Assembly (NCBI GenBank): GCA_018676385.1
Contig: JABHEX010000344.1
Coordinates: 1-24,163 of the forward strand
Direction: 5' to 3'
DNA length: 24,163 nt
DNA from: Akkermansiaceae bacterium
GTDB lineage: Bacteria > Verrucomicrobiota > Verrucomicrobiia > Verrucomicrobiales > Akkermansiaceae
Every line of letters starts with the position of its first letter. Positions within the stretch are counted from its first letter, which is position 1. Position numbers and translations under genes: made by a program. Shown piece by piece: positions 7,656-15,353 of this stretch. The notes under the pieces are model-generated. The model was not told where the DNA came from and ran no database searches. It was given only the letters and a program-made list of their open reading frames with translations.

Positions 7656-8738
7656 ATGTCTGTTACTACGGTCCATGACCACGTCGATCAATATCTCCAA
7701 ATAGGCATCGAGTATAATTGCTCTGATATCCATTTGCCCACCGCCTACCCCCCAGCATGGAGACGCTTCGGACAGCTACAGCCCATCTGGGATAACGCTC
7801 CTTTACTCGAAGCCCAACACACAGAAAAACTAGCTAGGGGGTTTCTTGGTGAAAACGAGTGGAACCGTCTGCAGGAAAAAGGTGATGTGGATTTTGCTTA
7901 TCAGAACGATAGCGGGCGGTTTCGTGCCTCCGTGGTTAAACAACGTCTCGGATACGATATCTGCTTTCGGATTATCGATACCAAAGTTCGTACAATGACC
8001 GAACTCGGCCTGCCCGTGGAATCACTACTACCGCTCACCCGCTACCAGAACGGTCTACTTCTCGTAACAGGATCAGTAGGATCTGGGAAATCTACCACGC
8101 TTGCTGCCATTGCAGACTTCATTAACGAAGATAGAGAAGACCATATCCTCACATTAGAGGATCCTATCGAATATGTTCTGAACTCGAAAAACTGCCACGT
8201 CAATCAACGCGAGGTTCACACGCACACAGAATCATTCCCGAAGGCACTTCGCGGCGCTTTACGTGAAGATCCAGATATTATTTTAGTCGGTGAGATGCGT
8301 GATCTAGAAACTATTTCTCTTGCGCTAACGGCAGCCGAGACCGGTCACTTAGTGCTTGCTACATTACACACCGGAAATGCACCTCGTACACTCGACCGAA
8401 TCCTAGATGTTTTCCCAGTCGATCAGCGCGATCAGATCCGTATCATGGTCTCAGAATCACTACGTGGAATTATATCACAACAACTCGTGCCACGTATGGA
8501 CGGCTCCGGACGGGAACTCGCTCTTGAGCTGCTAGTTAATACACCAGCAGTAGCCAACTGTATCCGCGAAGGCAAAACTTACATGCTCCCAGGAATCATG
8601 CAAACTGGTAAAAATGTTGGTATGATCACGATGGATGACTCACTACGAGAACTCTACGTGAAGGGCAAAATTTCCCAAGAGGACGTGATGTTCCGTGCCG
8701 AGGACAAGGCACAGATGCGTGAGTATTTCTCCCTCTAA
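7656..8738 (+). CDS. pilT: PilT-family type IV pilus retraction ATPase (first copy, divergent)
   Basis: 360 residues. PilT is the hexameric AAA+-like motor that depolymerises type IV pili for twitching motility. The N-terminal PAS-like half contains CSDIHLPTAYPPAWRRFGQL. The ATPase core has Walker A GSVGSGKST (139-147; GPTGSGKST in most PilT), the Asp box TLEDPIEYV, the Walker B region DIILVGEMRDLETISLAL, and the His box TGHLVLATLHTGNA. The C-terminal AIRNLIRE region needed for retraction reads AVANCIREGK. This copy departs more from the PilT consensus than the second one, so it may play a PilU-like accessory role. It is followed after 34 bases by the paralogue, almost certainly in one operon. 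No pilin or pilB gene is in the window. Confidence 0.93.
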   Translation: MSVTTVHDHVDQYLQIGIEYNCSDIHLPTAYPPAWRRFGQLQPIWDNAPLLEAQHTEKLARGFLGENEWNRLQEKGDVDFAYQNDSGRFRASVVKQRLGYDICFRIIDTKVRTMTELGLPVESLLPLTRYQNGLLLVTGSVGSGKSTTLAAIADFINEDREDHILTLEDPIEYVLNSKNCHVNQREVHTHTESFPKALRGALREDPDIILVGEMRDLETISLALTAAETGHLVLATLHTGNAPRTLDRILDVFPVDQRDQIRIMVSESLRGIISQQLVPRMDGSGRELALELLVNTPAVANCIREGKTYMLPGIMQTGKNVGMITMDDSLRELYVKGKISQEDVMFRAEDKAQMREYFSL

Positions 8739-8772
8739 TATATTTCTGATAACTCTATTCTACCCTTTTATC

Positions 8773-9882
8773 ATGGCTGACATCGACTCTCTGTTTACCT
8801 ATCTTGTTGAAGCTGGTGGTTCTGACCTTCACCTCAGTGAGGGAGAGCACCCAAAAATCCGCATACACGGTGCGATTTCCGAAATCCCCGATCAAAAACT
8901 ACTCACCCATGATCTGATTGATAGCTTGCTCAGTGAGATTTGTGACCCCAAGGCATACGAGTTATACAAAAAAACGGGTGATCTTGATTTTGCTTATTCC
9001 ATGGATAAACAATCACGTTTTCGTTGTAACTACCTCCAGCAAAAAAATGGTCTCGCTGCAGTCTTTCGTCTGATCCCTACAGAAATCGCTTCGTTAGAGG
9101 ATTTAAACATTCCTCAAGTCATCAAACAATTCGGACATATGCGCTCCGGCTTAGTGCTCGTTACCGGCCCCACAGGCTCGGGCAAATCAACGACACTTGC
9201 AGCGTTGATCGACTACATCAATTCTAATTTCAACCGCCATATTATTACAATTGAGGAGCCAATTGAATTTGTGCATACCAATAAGAAATCTATCATCACT
9301 CAGCGAGAGGTTCCGATACAGACTCCATCTTTTGCAGACGGTCTCCGCGCCACCCTTCGTGAAGATGCAGATATTGTGCTTGTCGGTGAAATGCGTGACC
9401 TAGAGACTATTTCCCTCGCACTGACAGCAGCAGAAACCGGTTTGTTAGTTTTTGGTACTCTGCATACAAACAACGCACGTAAAACAGTAGATCGAATTGT
9501 GGATGTATTCCCGGCTGATCAACAAAGCCAAGTGCGCACTATGCTTGCGGCATCGCTTCGTGGAGTAGTTGCCCAACTATTGATGAAACGCTGCGATAAA
9601 CCTGGTAGAGCTGCAGTTAACGAGATCATGTTTGCCAACACCGCAGTCTCCGCCATCATACGTGAAGGCGCCACCCAGAAGCTCTACGATGTCATCATCG
9701 GAGGAAAGTCAGAAGGCATGCAATTTATGGACGAAGCCATATGGGATAAACTACAATCTGGTATGGTAACCCCTCAAGAAGCTTACATGAAAGCGATTGA
9801 TAAGACACGCTTCAAAAAATTCCTACCCAAGGATCTTGTTCACCTGGGCGATGCGTCCGGTGAAAGCCCATTGGAGCACTAG
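8773..9882 (+). CDS. pilT: PilT-family type IV pilus retraction ATPase (second copy)
   Basis: 369 residues from ATG 8773 (MADIDSLFTYLVEAGGSDLH). The frame is open 26 codons further upstream, but that would overlap the previous gene and lacks family similarity. Walker A is the classical GPTGSGKST (132-140); TIEEPIEFV, VLVGEMRDLETISLAL and GLLVFGTLHTNNA give the Asp box, Walker B region and His box. The C-terminal helix corresponding to AIRNLIRE reads AVSAIIREG. Its GEMRDLETISLALTAAET block is identical to that of the first copy, showing a shared origin, while the N-terminal halves are quite different. Tandem pilT paralogues of this kind recur where two retraction motors cooperate. The stop lies 3 bases from that of the convergent DUF4230 gene. 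Confidence 0.95.
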   Translation: MADIDSLFTYLVEAGGSDLHLSEGEHPKIRIHGAISEIPDQKLLTHDLIDSLLSEICDPKAYELYKKTGDLDFAYSMDKQSRFRCNYLQQKNGLAAVFRLIPTEIASLEDLNIPQVIKQFGHMRSGLVLVTGPTGSGKSTTLAALIDYINSNFNRHIITIEEPIEFVHTNKKSIITQREVPIQTPSFADGLRATLREDADIVLVGEMRDLETISLALTAAETGLLVFGTLHTNNARKTVDRIVDVFPADQQSQVRTMLAASLRGVVAQLLMKRCDKPGRAAVNEIMFANTAVSAIIREGATQKLYDVIIGGKSEGMQFMDEAIWDKLQSGMVTPQEAYMKAIDKTRFKKFLPKDLVHLGDASGESPLEH

Positions 9883-9885
9883 TCT

Positions 9886-10560
9886 TCATGGTAAAGTTTT
9901 TTTACTCCACTGCAGATCAGCCTCCGAGCCGTTCATCCGATCATTGATACGCCTCATGAGAACTCGCTCAGCCTCTCTGCCTATATCGCTTCGCTCAGCA
10001 TCACGGCGCGCTTGTTTCTTCAGATGGTTGTATGCATTCGCGTGATCCTGCGGGTTAAGGCGATTGATAGCACCATTACCTGAATGATAAATTTCAAAAT
10101 CTCCAATCGGCTCTACACTTAACACTTTACCCTGTGGTAGTTTGCCATTGATTTTGCCATTTAGTATTTCCCAGCTCCCCCCCTCGGCGAAATCAAAACC
10201 CGCCTTCAAAAGAAAATCTCCTCTCACAATGAGTATTTTTTCGCTACCCAACCATGATGTCTCATACTTAACGATCGCTTGAGTCTTTCGCTGAACCACT
10301 GCAAGTTCATCAATTTCTGACTTCTCTAAAACAGCGGTGGAACCTCTCACAGTGACCTCCGTTCCCATTATTGTGGAGAGCGCTTCGGCCAGCTTATCCA
10401 CAGGTGCCACTGTAGCACGACTCACTATAAGGTAAAAACAGGCCGTTCCTGCTACCAGTAACAGTATGATCCCCACAGAAACCGCCATGATTGCACTGGC
10501 ACATGATTTTTTCTGCAGTGCGTATTTGTCAGAAACAGATTCTATATCAGGCATAATCAT
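9886..10560 (-). CDS. DUF4230-like membrane-anchored protein
   Basis: 224 residues, starting at ATG 10560 or at a second ATG two codons later (10554). A single transmembrane helix (about 24-46, AIMAVSVGIILLLVAGTACFYLIV) follows a short cytoplasmic head. The rest would be extracytoplasmic and matches the DUF4230 pattern as I know it: a QRKTQAIVKYETSWLGSEK strand region, KILIVRGDFLLKAGFDF, then LPQGKVLSVEPIGDFEIY, an LNPQDHANAYNHLKKQARRDA helix and a final helix REAERVLMRRINDRMNG. The biochemical function of DUF4230 is unknown. It is divergent from the uncharacterised gene at 10653 (92-base gap) and tail-to-tail with pilT. Nothing in its sequence ties it to pili. Confidence 0.72.
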   Translation of the reverse strand: MIMPDIESVSDKYALQKKSCASAIMAVSVGIILLLVAGTACFYLIVSRATVAPVDKLAEALSTIMGTEVTVRGSTAVLEKSEIDELAVVQRKTQAIVKYETSWLGSEKILIVRGDFLLKAGFDFAEGGSWEILNGKINGKLPQGKVLSVEPIGDFEIYHSGNGAINRLNPQDHANAYNHLKKQARRDAERSDIGREAERVLMRRINDRMNGSEADLQWSKKTLP

Positions 10561-10652
10561 GGGTTACATGATCGTATCGTTACGTCTTACAAAAATAACA
10601 ACTCGGGATGATTCCACTTGAAACTTGCAACAGGCAGCGAAACACTCTGAGC

Positions 10653-11261
10653 ATGGCATTAAACGAACCATGGTCAATCCGATCCCGCGCACACGTGTGC
10701 AACACCACGGAACGCAAATTCGAAGATGGAGAGGCATTCTACACTGCACTATTTCCAGATCCCGAATCCAGTGGATACGCCCGCAAAGATTTTTCTATTG
10801 AAGCATGGAACAAGCGAGAGCAAAGCGCTGAACAACCATTCTCATTCTGGAAAACTAAATACCTCGCTCCTATAAAAGAAGAGGAAGTACAGGTAACCGA
10901 AGAAACTCCAGAAGATCTCTTAAGGCGATTAATTGAAGAGGACGAAGAACATACAGAAAACGTCCGCTATATCCTAGCCGTAATGCTAGAGCGCAAAAAA
11001 CAACTCGTTGAAGCAGACAACCAGCCAACCGCTACAGGTATCATACGTATTTACGAACAACGTAAAACAGGTGACGTCTTTATCGTCAAAGACCCTAATA
11101 TTCCATTGGATGAGGTTGAAAAGGTACAGAAGGATGTCGCTTTACTCTTGGAAAACGGCGGGCGCATTCCAGAACCTGAAGATCCAGAAATGAGTAAAAA
11201 GGGGCAGGAATCAGAACATACTGAGGAGTCTGAGGCTCACATAGAATCTACAATTAAATAA
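10653..11261 (+). CDS. Conserved acidic protein of unknown function, upstream of dusB
   Basis: 202 residues from ATG 10653; an in-frame ATG at 10608 would add 15 residues that look unlike the rest. No domain name is recognised with certainty. The N-terminus WSIRSRAHVCNTTERKFEDGEAFYTALF, then RKDFSIEAW and FSFWKTKY, resembles a family I recall from Planctomycetota, Deltaproteobacteria and Verrucomicrobiota. In those, a half zinc-ribbon-like start (W.I....C..t.r.F..GE.yyt.L....RrDfc..cW) precedes a helical part with YxLAVMLERKKQL and a V.DP.xxLDEVEKVQKDVALLL end. Only one Cys (Cys16) of the possible metal ligands is retained here. The last 30 residues are a disordered Glu/Ser/Lys tail. No signal peptide is visible, so it is probably cytoplasmic. 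dusB starts 11 bases downstream, so the two share a transcript. Confidence 0.75.
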   Translation: MALNEPWSIRSRAHVCNTTERKFEDGEAFYTALFPDPESSGYARKDFSIEAWNKREQSAEQPFSFWKTKYLAPIKEEEVQVTEETPEDLLRRLIEEDEEHTENVRYILAVMLERKKQLVEADNQPTATGIIRIYEQRKTGDVFIVKDPNIPLDEVEKVQKDVALLLENGGRIPEPEDPEMSKKGQESEHTEESEAHIESTIK

Positions 11262-11272
11262 GGTTAAGCTGC

Positions 11273-12259
11273 ATGCTCGATTGGTTCAAAAACGACGCTT
11301 TTCCACTCTACCTGGCACCAATGGCAGGTGTCACTGATGTGGTGTTCCGGACTATATGCAAGGAGTTGGGCGCAGATGTCATGGTCACTGAGTTTGTCTC
11401 CGCCGAAGGCATCATTAGACAAGATGATCGGACTCGAAAATACACAGAGTTCACCGATGAACAGCGCCCCTGCGGCGTGCAATTGTTCGGTGCAGATGGC
11501 AACCGCATGGGCGAGGCAGCAAATAAAATCATCGATTGGAAACAGCCTGATTTTATTGACATCAACTTCGGTTGCCCCGTCAACAAGGTAGTTTCCAAGA
11601 ATGGCGGCTCATCTTTACTCAGAGACTGCAACACCCTAGCCAGCGTGGCTTCAGGTATTGTCAAAGCGGTTGGTGATCGCGTTCCCGTGACTGCAAAAAT
11701 TAGAATAGGGTGGGATGAAAAATCAGTTAATGCAATTGAGGTTTGCCACATTCTTAGGGAGGAAGGTATGCAGGCGATTTCAATTCACGGTCGGACTCGC
11801 TCGCAAGGCTACCGTGGTCATGCCAACTGGGAGGTGATTGATACCTGCTCACGCGCAGTGGATATTCCAGTCATAGGTAATGGTGATATTACCAACGGTG
11901 AAGATGTGAGACGGCGACGTGAAACAACAGCAATCTCAGGAGTTATGATCGGCCGTGCCGCGATGCAAAACCCTTGGGTGTTTCGCGAGGCAAAACATTA
12001 CCTCGAGACAGGCGAGCAGCCTAAACCAGTTGCCATTTCTGAACGTTGGAAAATGATTGTGCGTCACTGCCAAATGGCTGTGGATTCGGATCGCTACGGA
12101 AACGAACGTCAGTCAATTATGGCAATGCGCTCACGCTTGATGACCTACTGTAAAGGATTTCCGGGAGCTAAACCACTACGCCAAAAATTATGCTCAGTCT
12201 CCTCTATTGAGGCAGTCGAAAACCTAGCAAAGGAATACCTTCACTCTCTTGTCTCCTGA
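11273..12259 (+). CDS. dusB: tRNA-dihydrouridine synthase (DusB-like)
   Basis: 328 residues. Dus enzymes use FMN and NADPH to reduce uridines in the tRNA D-loop. The barrel opens with LYLAPMAGVTDVVFR (FMN phosphate side), and the catalytic cysteine is Cys101 in DINFGCPVNKVVSKNGGSSLLRD. TAKIRIGWDE, SIHGRTRSQGYRGHANW and IGNGDITNGEDV supply the usual RNA- and FMN-binding loops, and GVMIGRAAMQNPWVF closes the barrel. A C-terminal helical domain contains RQSIMAMRSRLMTYCKGFPGAK. The pattern fits the DusB subgroup better than DusA or DusC. It lies 11 bases after the uncharacterised acidic protein and its last 19 bases overlap the end of the convergent DUF502 gene. Confidence 0.95.
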   Translation: MLDWFKNDAFPLYLAPMAGVTDVVFRTICKELGADVMVTEFVSAEGIIRQDDRTRKYTEFTDEQRPCGVQLFGADGNRMGEAANKIIDWKQPDFIDINFGCPVNKVVSKNGGSSLLRDCNTLASVASGIVKAVGDRVPVTAKIRIGWDEKSVNAIEVCHILREEGMQAISIHGRTRSQGYRGHANWEVIDTCSRAVDIPVIGNGDITNGEDVRRRRETTAISGVMIGRAAMQNPWVFREAKHYLETGEQPKPVAISERWKMIVRHCQMAVDSDRYGNERQSIMAMRSRLMTYCKGFPGAKPLRQKLCSVSSIEAVENLAKEYLHSLVS

Positions 12260-12960
12260 AATGATGCTGGTGCCACTAGCCCAGCAGAGAGAATCATCTT
12301 GCTCGCTTCCTCAAGAGTCATTTCGCTATTTTCCACCTTATCATCATCAACCACGATGATAAAACCAGTCATGGGGTTTGGACTCGTAGGGATAAAGACC
12401 GTAGTCACATCTTTTCCAGTTTGTTTATCATGATAGTTACCAGTAACAAAACCAATCATTCGACAACCAGGGCTCGGGTATGCCACATATGCAACACTCT
12501 TGAATTTTCGGTCACCACCAAGATTTTTTACAGCATCAACAAATTGCTTCAGCGCAGAGTAGATAAATCCAAGGTAAGGAATGCGCTGCATAACACCATT
12601 CAACCAATGTAACATTCTGCGCCCCGGTCGGTTTGCTACAATAAAGCCAGCCAATAACAGAAGTAATACAGGGATGAGAAAACGGACAAAATTAGATCCC
12701 ACAAAATCAAACGTCCACGCGTCAAACCCCGCAACAACATCATGGTTACGCCAACGAAAACCATTAAGAATAACCATCAATTTATCAATGATTACTTCAC
12801 CTACCTTAAGCAAGATTTTGTAAATTAGGATAAGTAGCCAGATTGTACCCAAAATTGGCGCCACGGCGGCAAGCCCTGTAAGCAACAAACTCATGAACCT
12901 GCGAACACGTGGGTGCTTTTTCAATGTTGGTTTCCCAATAATCTCTTCTTCTGTTGTCAT
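12241..12960 (-). CDS. DUF502 family integral membrane protein
   Basis: 239 residues. Two hydrophobic segments, about 24-52 (SLLLTGLAAVAPILGTIWLLILIY) and 91-110 (FVRFLIPVLLLLLAGFIVAN), bracket a short extracytoplasmic loop. The soluble C-terminal half has the DUF502 hallmarks RIPYLGFIYSALKQFVDAV, FKSVAYVAYPSPGCRMIGFVTG, VFIPTSPNPMTGFIIVV and the final region EASKMILSAGLV. The function is not established; the family is widespread in bacteria and plants (LIKE-COV). It may be transcribed together with, or downstream of, the penicillin-binding protein gene, which ends 84 bases upstream on the same strand. Its 3' end overlaps that of dusB. Confidence 0.92.
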   Translation of the reverse strand: MTTEEEIIGKPTLKKHPRVRRFMSLLLTGLAAVAPILGTIWLLILIYKILLKVGEVIIDKLMVILNGFRWRNHDVVAGFDAWTFDFVGSNFVRFLIPVLLLLLAGFIVANRPGRRMLHWLNGVMQRIPYLGFIYSALKQFVDAVKNLGGDRKFKSVAYVAYPSPGCRMIGFVTGNYHDKQTGKDVTTVFIPTSPNPMTGFIIVVDDDKVENSEMTLEEASKMILSAGLVAPASFQETRE

Positions 12961-13044
12961 GTGATACGCTGAATATGCTAGGTCGTTAGCTTATCTTGAT
13001 AGCCTGCTCGATCATACGCTCCAATTACCTGATTCGGCATCATA

Positions 13045-13311
13045 CTACTCTTCATCATCCTCTACCGGTAGAGCACGTGGCGGCACCGGAGTAACTGGAT
13101 CTAGGGGACGCAAAAGTTCAGGTGGTAGAGGTAACACAGGCCCAAACTCATCATCTTCTACCGGAATAGCACGCAATTTTCTGGTATTGTCTTCTCCAGG
13201 CAGCAGATCCTCGCCTTCCTCATCAATAGGGATGGCACGTGGCACATTTCCCATGTCAAGAATACGACCTTCATCACCCAAATCTTCATCCTCTTCGATC
13301 ACCATAGCTCT
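13045..13311 (-). repeat. Four-copy RA-I/L-PV-acidic repeat in the PBP2 C-terminal tail
   Basis: Within the penicillin-binding protein, residues 650-737 contain RAMVIEEDED (650), RAIPIDEEGED (674), RAIPVEDDEF (696) and RALPVEDDEE (728, the extreme C-terminus). They are spaced 24, 22 and 32 residues apart by proline-rich linkers. The consensus is Arg-Ala-[IML]-[PV]-[VI]-[ED]-[ED]-[DE]. At the DNA level the third and fourth copies are still similar (TCTACCGG shared), but the first two have diverged, so this is not a recent slippage product. Confidence 0.85.
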
Positions 13312-15258
13312 CGGCGGAGGAGTGATCACTTTTTTGATATCCTTTTTGAAATGCTCAAAAAAAGCACTGACCATCGGTGCTGCCTTACGACCACCACTGA
13401 GTCTTTCCCCTGGTTTACCCTCGTAAAGAGCCGCAAAAGCATAACGAGGATTATCCAACGGAAAAAAACCAGCAAACCAAGCAAGACGTTGCTCCTTATC
13501 CTTGGGACCCCACTGGGCAGTTCCCGTTTTTCCACAAAGCACTGTGTAACTCAGCTTAGCTCGCATTCCGGTTCCATAAGACGAATGCACTACCTGCATC
13601 ATACCCTCATGAACCACATTCACCGCCTCTGAATCTAAGTTAATAAAGTTTCTTCTCTGTGGATTATTAGAAACCAATACACGTCCACTGACATCCTGCG
13701 TCTGGCGAACCAGACGCAGTTTTGGTAAGGCCGAACCATTGGCAATACCCGCCATACCTTGAGCAACTTGAAGAGGCGAGGCAAGCATTACACCCTGACC
13801 GATCGAGAGATTGGCTGTGTCACCATCAATAAAATTTCTATTATGGTTTTTTTTCATCCACTCATTGGTCGGAATCAAACCTGCAGTTTCACCTATAAGC
13901 GGCAAACCAGTTTTTGTTCCAAATCCAAGACGGCGTGCCGTAGATAGAAATGCAGATGGACCTGTTTTAATTCCAACTTGATAAAACCACGGGTTACACG
14001 ACCGCGCAATGGCACGCTTCACATCAATGTAGCCTTCTGCAGATTTTGACCAGTTGTGAAACCAATGATTACCAATTTGAATTTTTTCTGGGCAGTCGAT
14101 CAAATCCCATTCGTCGACCTCGCCATTACTCAGAGCAGTAGCAGCAACCACCGGCTTAAAAGTAGATGCAGGCGGATAACCACCTTGAAAAGCGCGTGCA
14201 AAAAGCGGCGTGCCCGGATCTTCACGAAGTTTAGCAAACTTGTCGGTACTGATGTATGGGATGAAATCATTCAAATCATAGCTTGGGCGTGATGCCATCG
14301 TCATGATTTCTCCAGTATGGATGTCAATAACCACGAAGGCACCTCGGTCACTATATTTCTCCAGCACTTTCTCAGCATGAACTTGCCAGTCGAGATCCAA
14401 TGTGGTCACGACAGTGCCTCCTGGTCGTGGGCGCTTACCGTATTTTTTTAGTACCAATGTGCCATCTGATTCGTAGTCTTCGCGCAGCAGTCCATCTTCC
14501 CCAGTGAGATTTTTGTTAAAAATTTTCTCCAGTCCAGATCGCCCTTCATTACGTTCAAATATTGGATCACCGTAATTGATTGGGCCTTTCTCTAAGTTAC
14601 CCACACTTCCAACGTAACCGATGATATGTGCAGCGCTTTTCCCCTGAGGATAGTGCCTCAAATAAACAGGATGCAGGATAAGACCACTCATCAATTTTGA
14701 TTCGATCTCACTTTTACGCACTTTATCAACGACATGCGTAACTGGCATTGCCAGCCAACGGCGATGGCGGTAGTGTTGCCATAGTTCCTCATCACTAACC
14801 TTCCACTCAATCTTAAAAATCATGTTCGCCTGCACGATTCGCTTCCTAGCCCACCCAATAATAAAAGCTCTGTCTGCTTTTTCAAACTGACCGAACTTTA
14901 GCGCAGGATACCAAACCACCTTGCTCTGGGCAAACGGTGCTCCATGACGATCAGTGATCTGCCCACGCGGAGCAGGGATAGATAACGCCAACGTGCGCGC
15001 ATTAGGCCTCACAGTAGGTGATCCAGGCAAGCCTTGACTATTCATCGGCTCAATCACTACCCTGTCAGGAAATAAAGAATTACTCGCCGTCGCGGCTACA
15101 GCAATTTGCTGGTCAGATGGTTTTCCGTTCTTTGTATGATTGGGTGATTGTGACATTCCCCAGCCCGCCAACCCAAACATCATGGCAGAAAACTGTGCTA
15201 TCCTCATTGCCCGAGACACACTTAGATCTCTTATCACAGCTGGTGGCGATAACGTCAT
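13045..15258 (-). CDS. mrdA: Class B penicillin-binding protein, PBP2 type, with acidic repeat tail
   Basis: 737 residues from ATG 15258; an in-frame GTG six codons upstream (15276) is less likely. It is a peptidoglycan D,D-transpeptidase of the elongation type. The N-terminal hydrophobic segment (about 17-36) is a weak membrane anchor or signal. The pedestal domain contains APRGQITDRHG, KSAAHIIGYVG and GRSGLEKIFNKNLTG. The catalytic motifs are all in place: STFK with nucleophile Ser365 and Lys368, SCN at 420-422, and KTG at 577-579. WFAGFFPLDNPRYAFAALYE follows. The last ~94 residues (644-737) are a Pro/Asp/Glu-rich tail beyond the usual end, with four copies of an RAIPVEDDE-like motif. rodA, mreC and mreD are not adjacent, which is unlike many rod-shape operons. 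It is divergent from the secreted hydrolase. Confidence 0.92.
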   Translation of the reverse strand: MTLSPPAVIRDLSVSRAMRIAQFSAMMFGLAGWGMSQSPNHTKNGKPSDQQIAVAATASNSLFPDRVVIEPMNSQGLPGSPTVRPNARTLALSIPAPRGQITDRHGAPFAQSKVVWYPALKFGQFEKADRAFIIGWARKRIVQANMIFKIEWKVSDEELWQHYRHRRWLAMPVTHVVDKVRKSEIESKLMSGLILHPVYLRHYPQGKSAAHIIGYVGSVGNLEKGPINYGDPIFERNEGRSGLEKIFNKNLTGEDGLLREDYESDGTLVLKKYGKRPRPGGTVVTTLDLDWQVHAEKVLEKYSDRGAFVVIDIHTGEIMTMASRPSYDLNDFIPYISTDKFAKLREDPGTPLFARAFQGGYPPASTFKPVVAATALSNGEVDEWDLIDCPEKIQIGNHWFHNWSKSAEGYIDVKRAIARSCNPWFYQVGIKTGPSAFLSTARRLGFGTKTGLPLIGETAGLIPTNEWMKKNHNRNFIDGDTANLSIGQGVMLASPLQVAQGMAGIANGSALPKLRLVRQTQDVSGRVLVSNNPQRRNFINLDSEAVNVVHEGMMQVVHSSYGTGMRAKLSYTVLCGKTGTAQWGPKDKEQRLAWFAGFFPLDNPRYAFAALYEGKPGERLSGGRKAAPMVSAFFEHFKKDIKKVITPPPRAMVIEEDEDLGDEGRILDMGNVPRAIPIDEEGEDLLPGEDNTRKLRAIPVEDDEFGPVLPLPPELLRPLDPVTPVPPRALPVEDDEE

Positions 15259-15353
15259 GTTAAATATACCTTGCACAAATCAAGAGAATTAGCCATCACC
15301 AATTTTTAACATTCAATGCACAACCTCGCAACGCATAGGGTGTTTCACATTCT

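Noticed and set aside
11308..11751. 147-codon minus-strand frame
   Set aside because: Antisense to the well-supported dusB gene, with low-complexity Ser/Thr/Pro composition typical of shadow frames.
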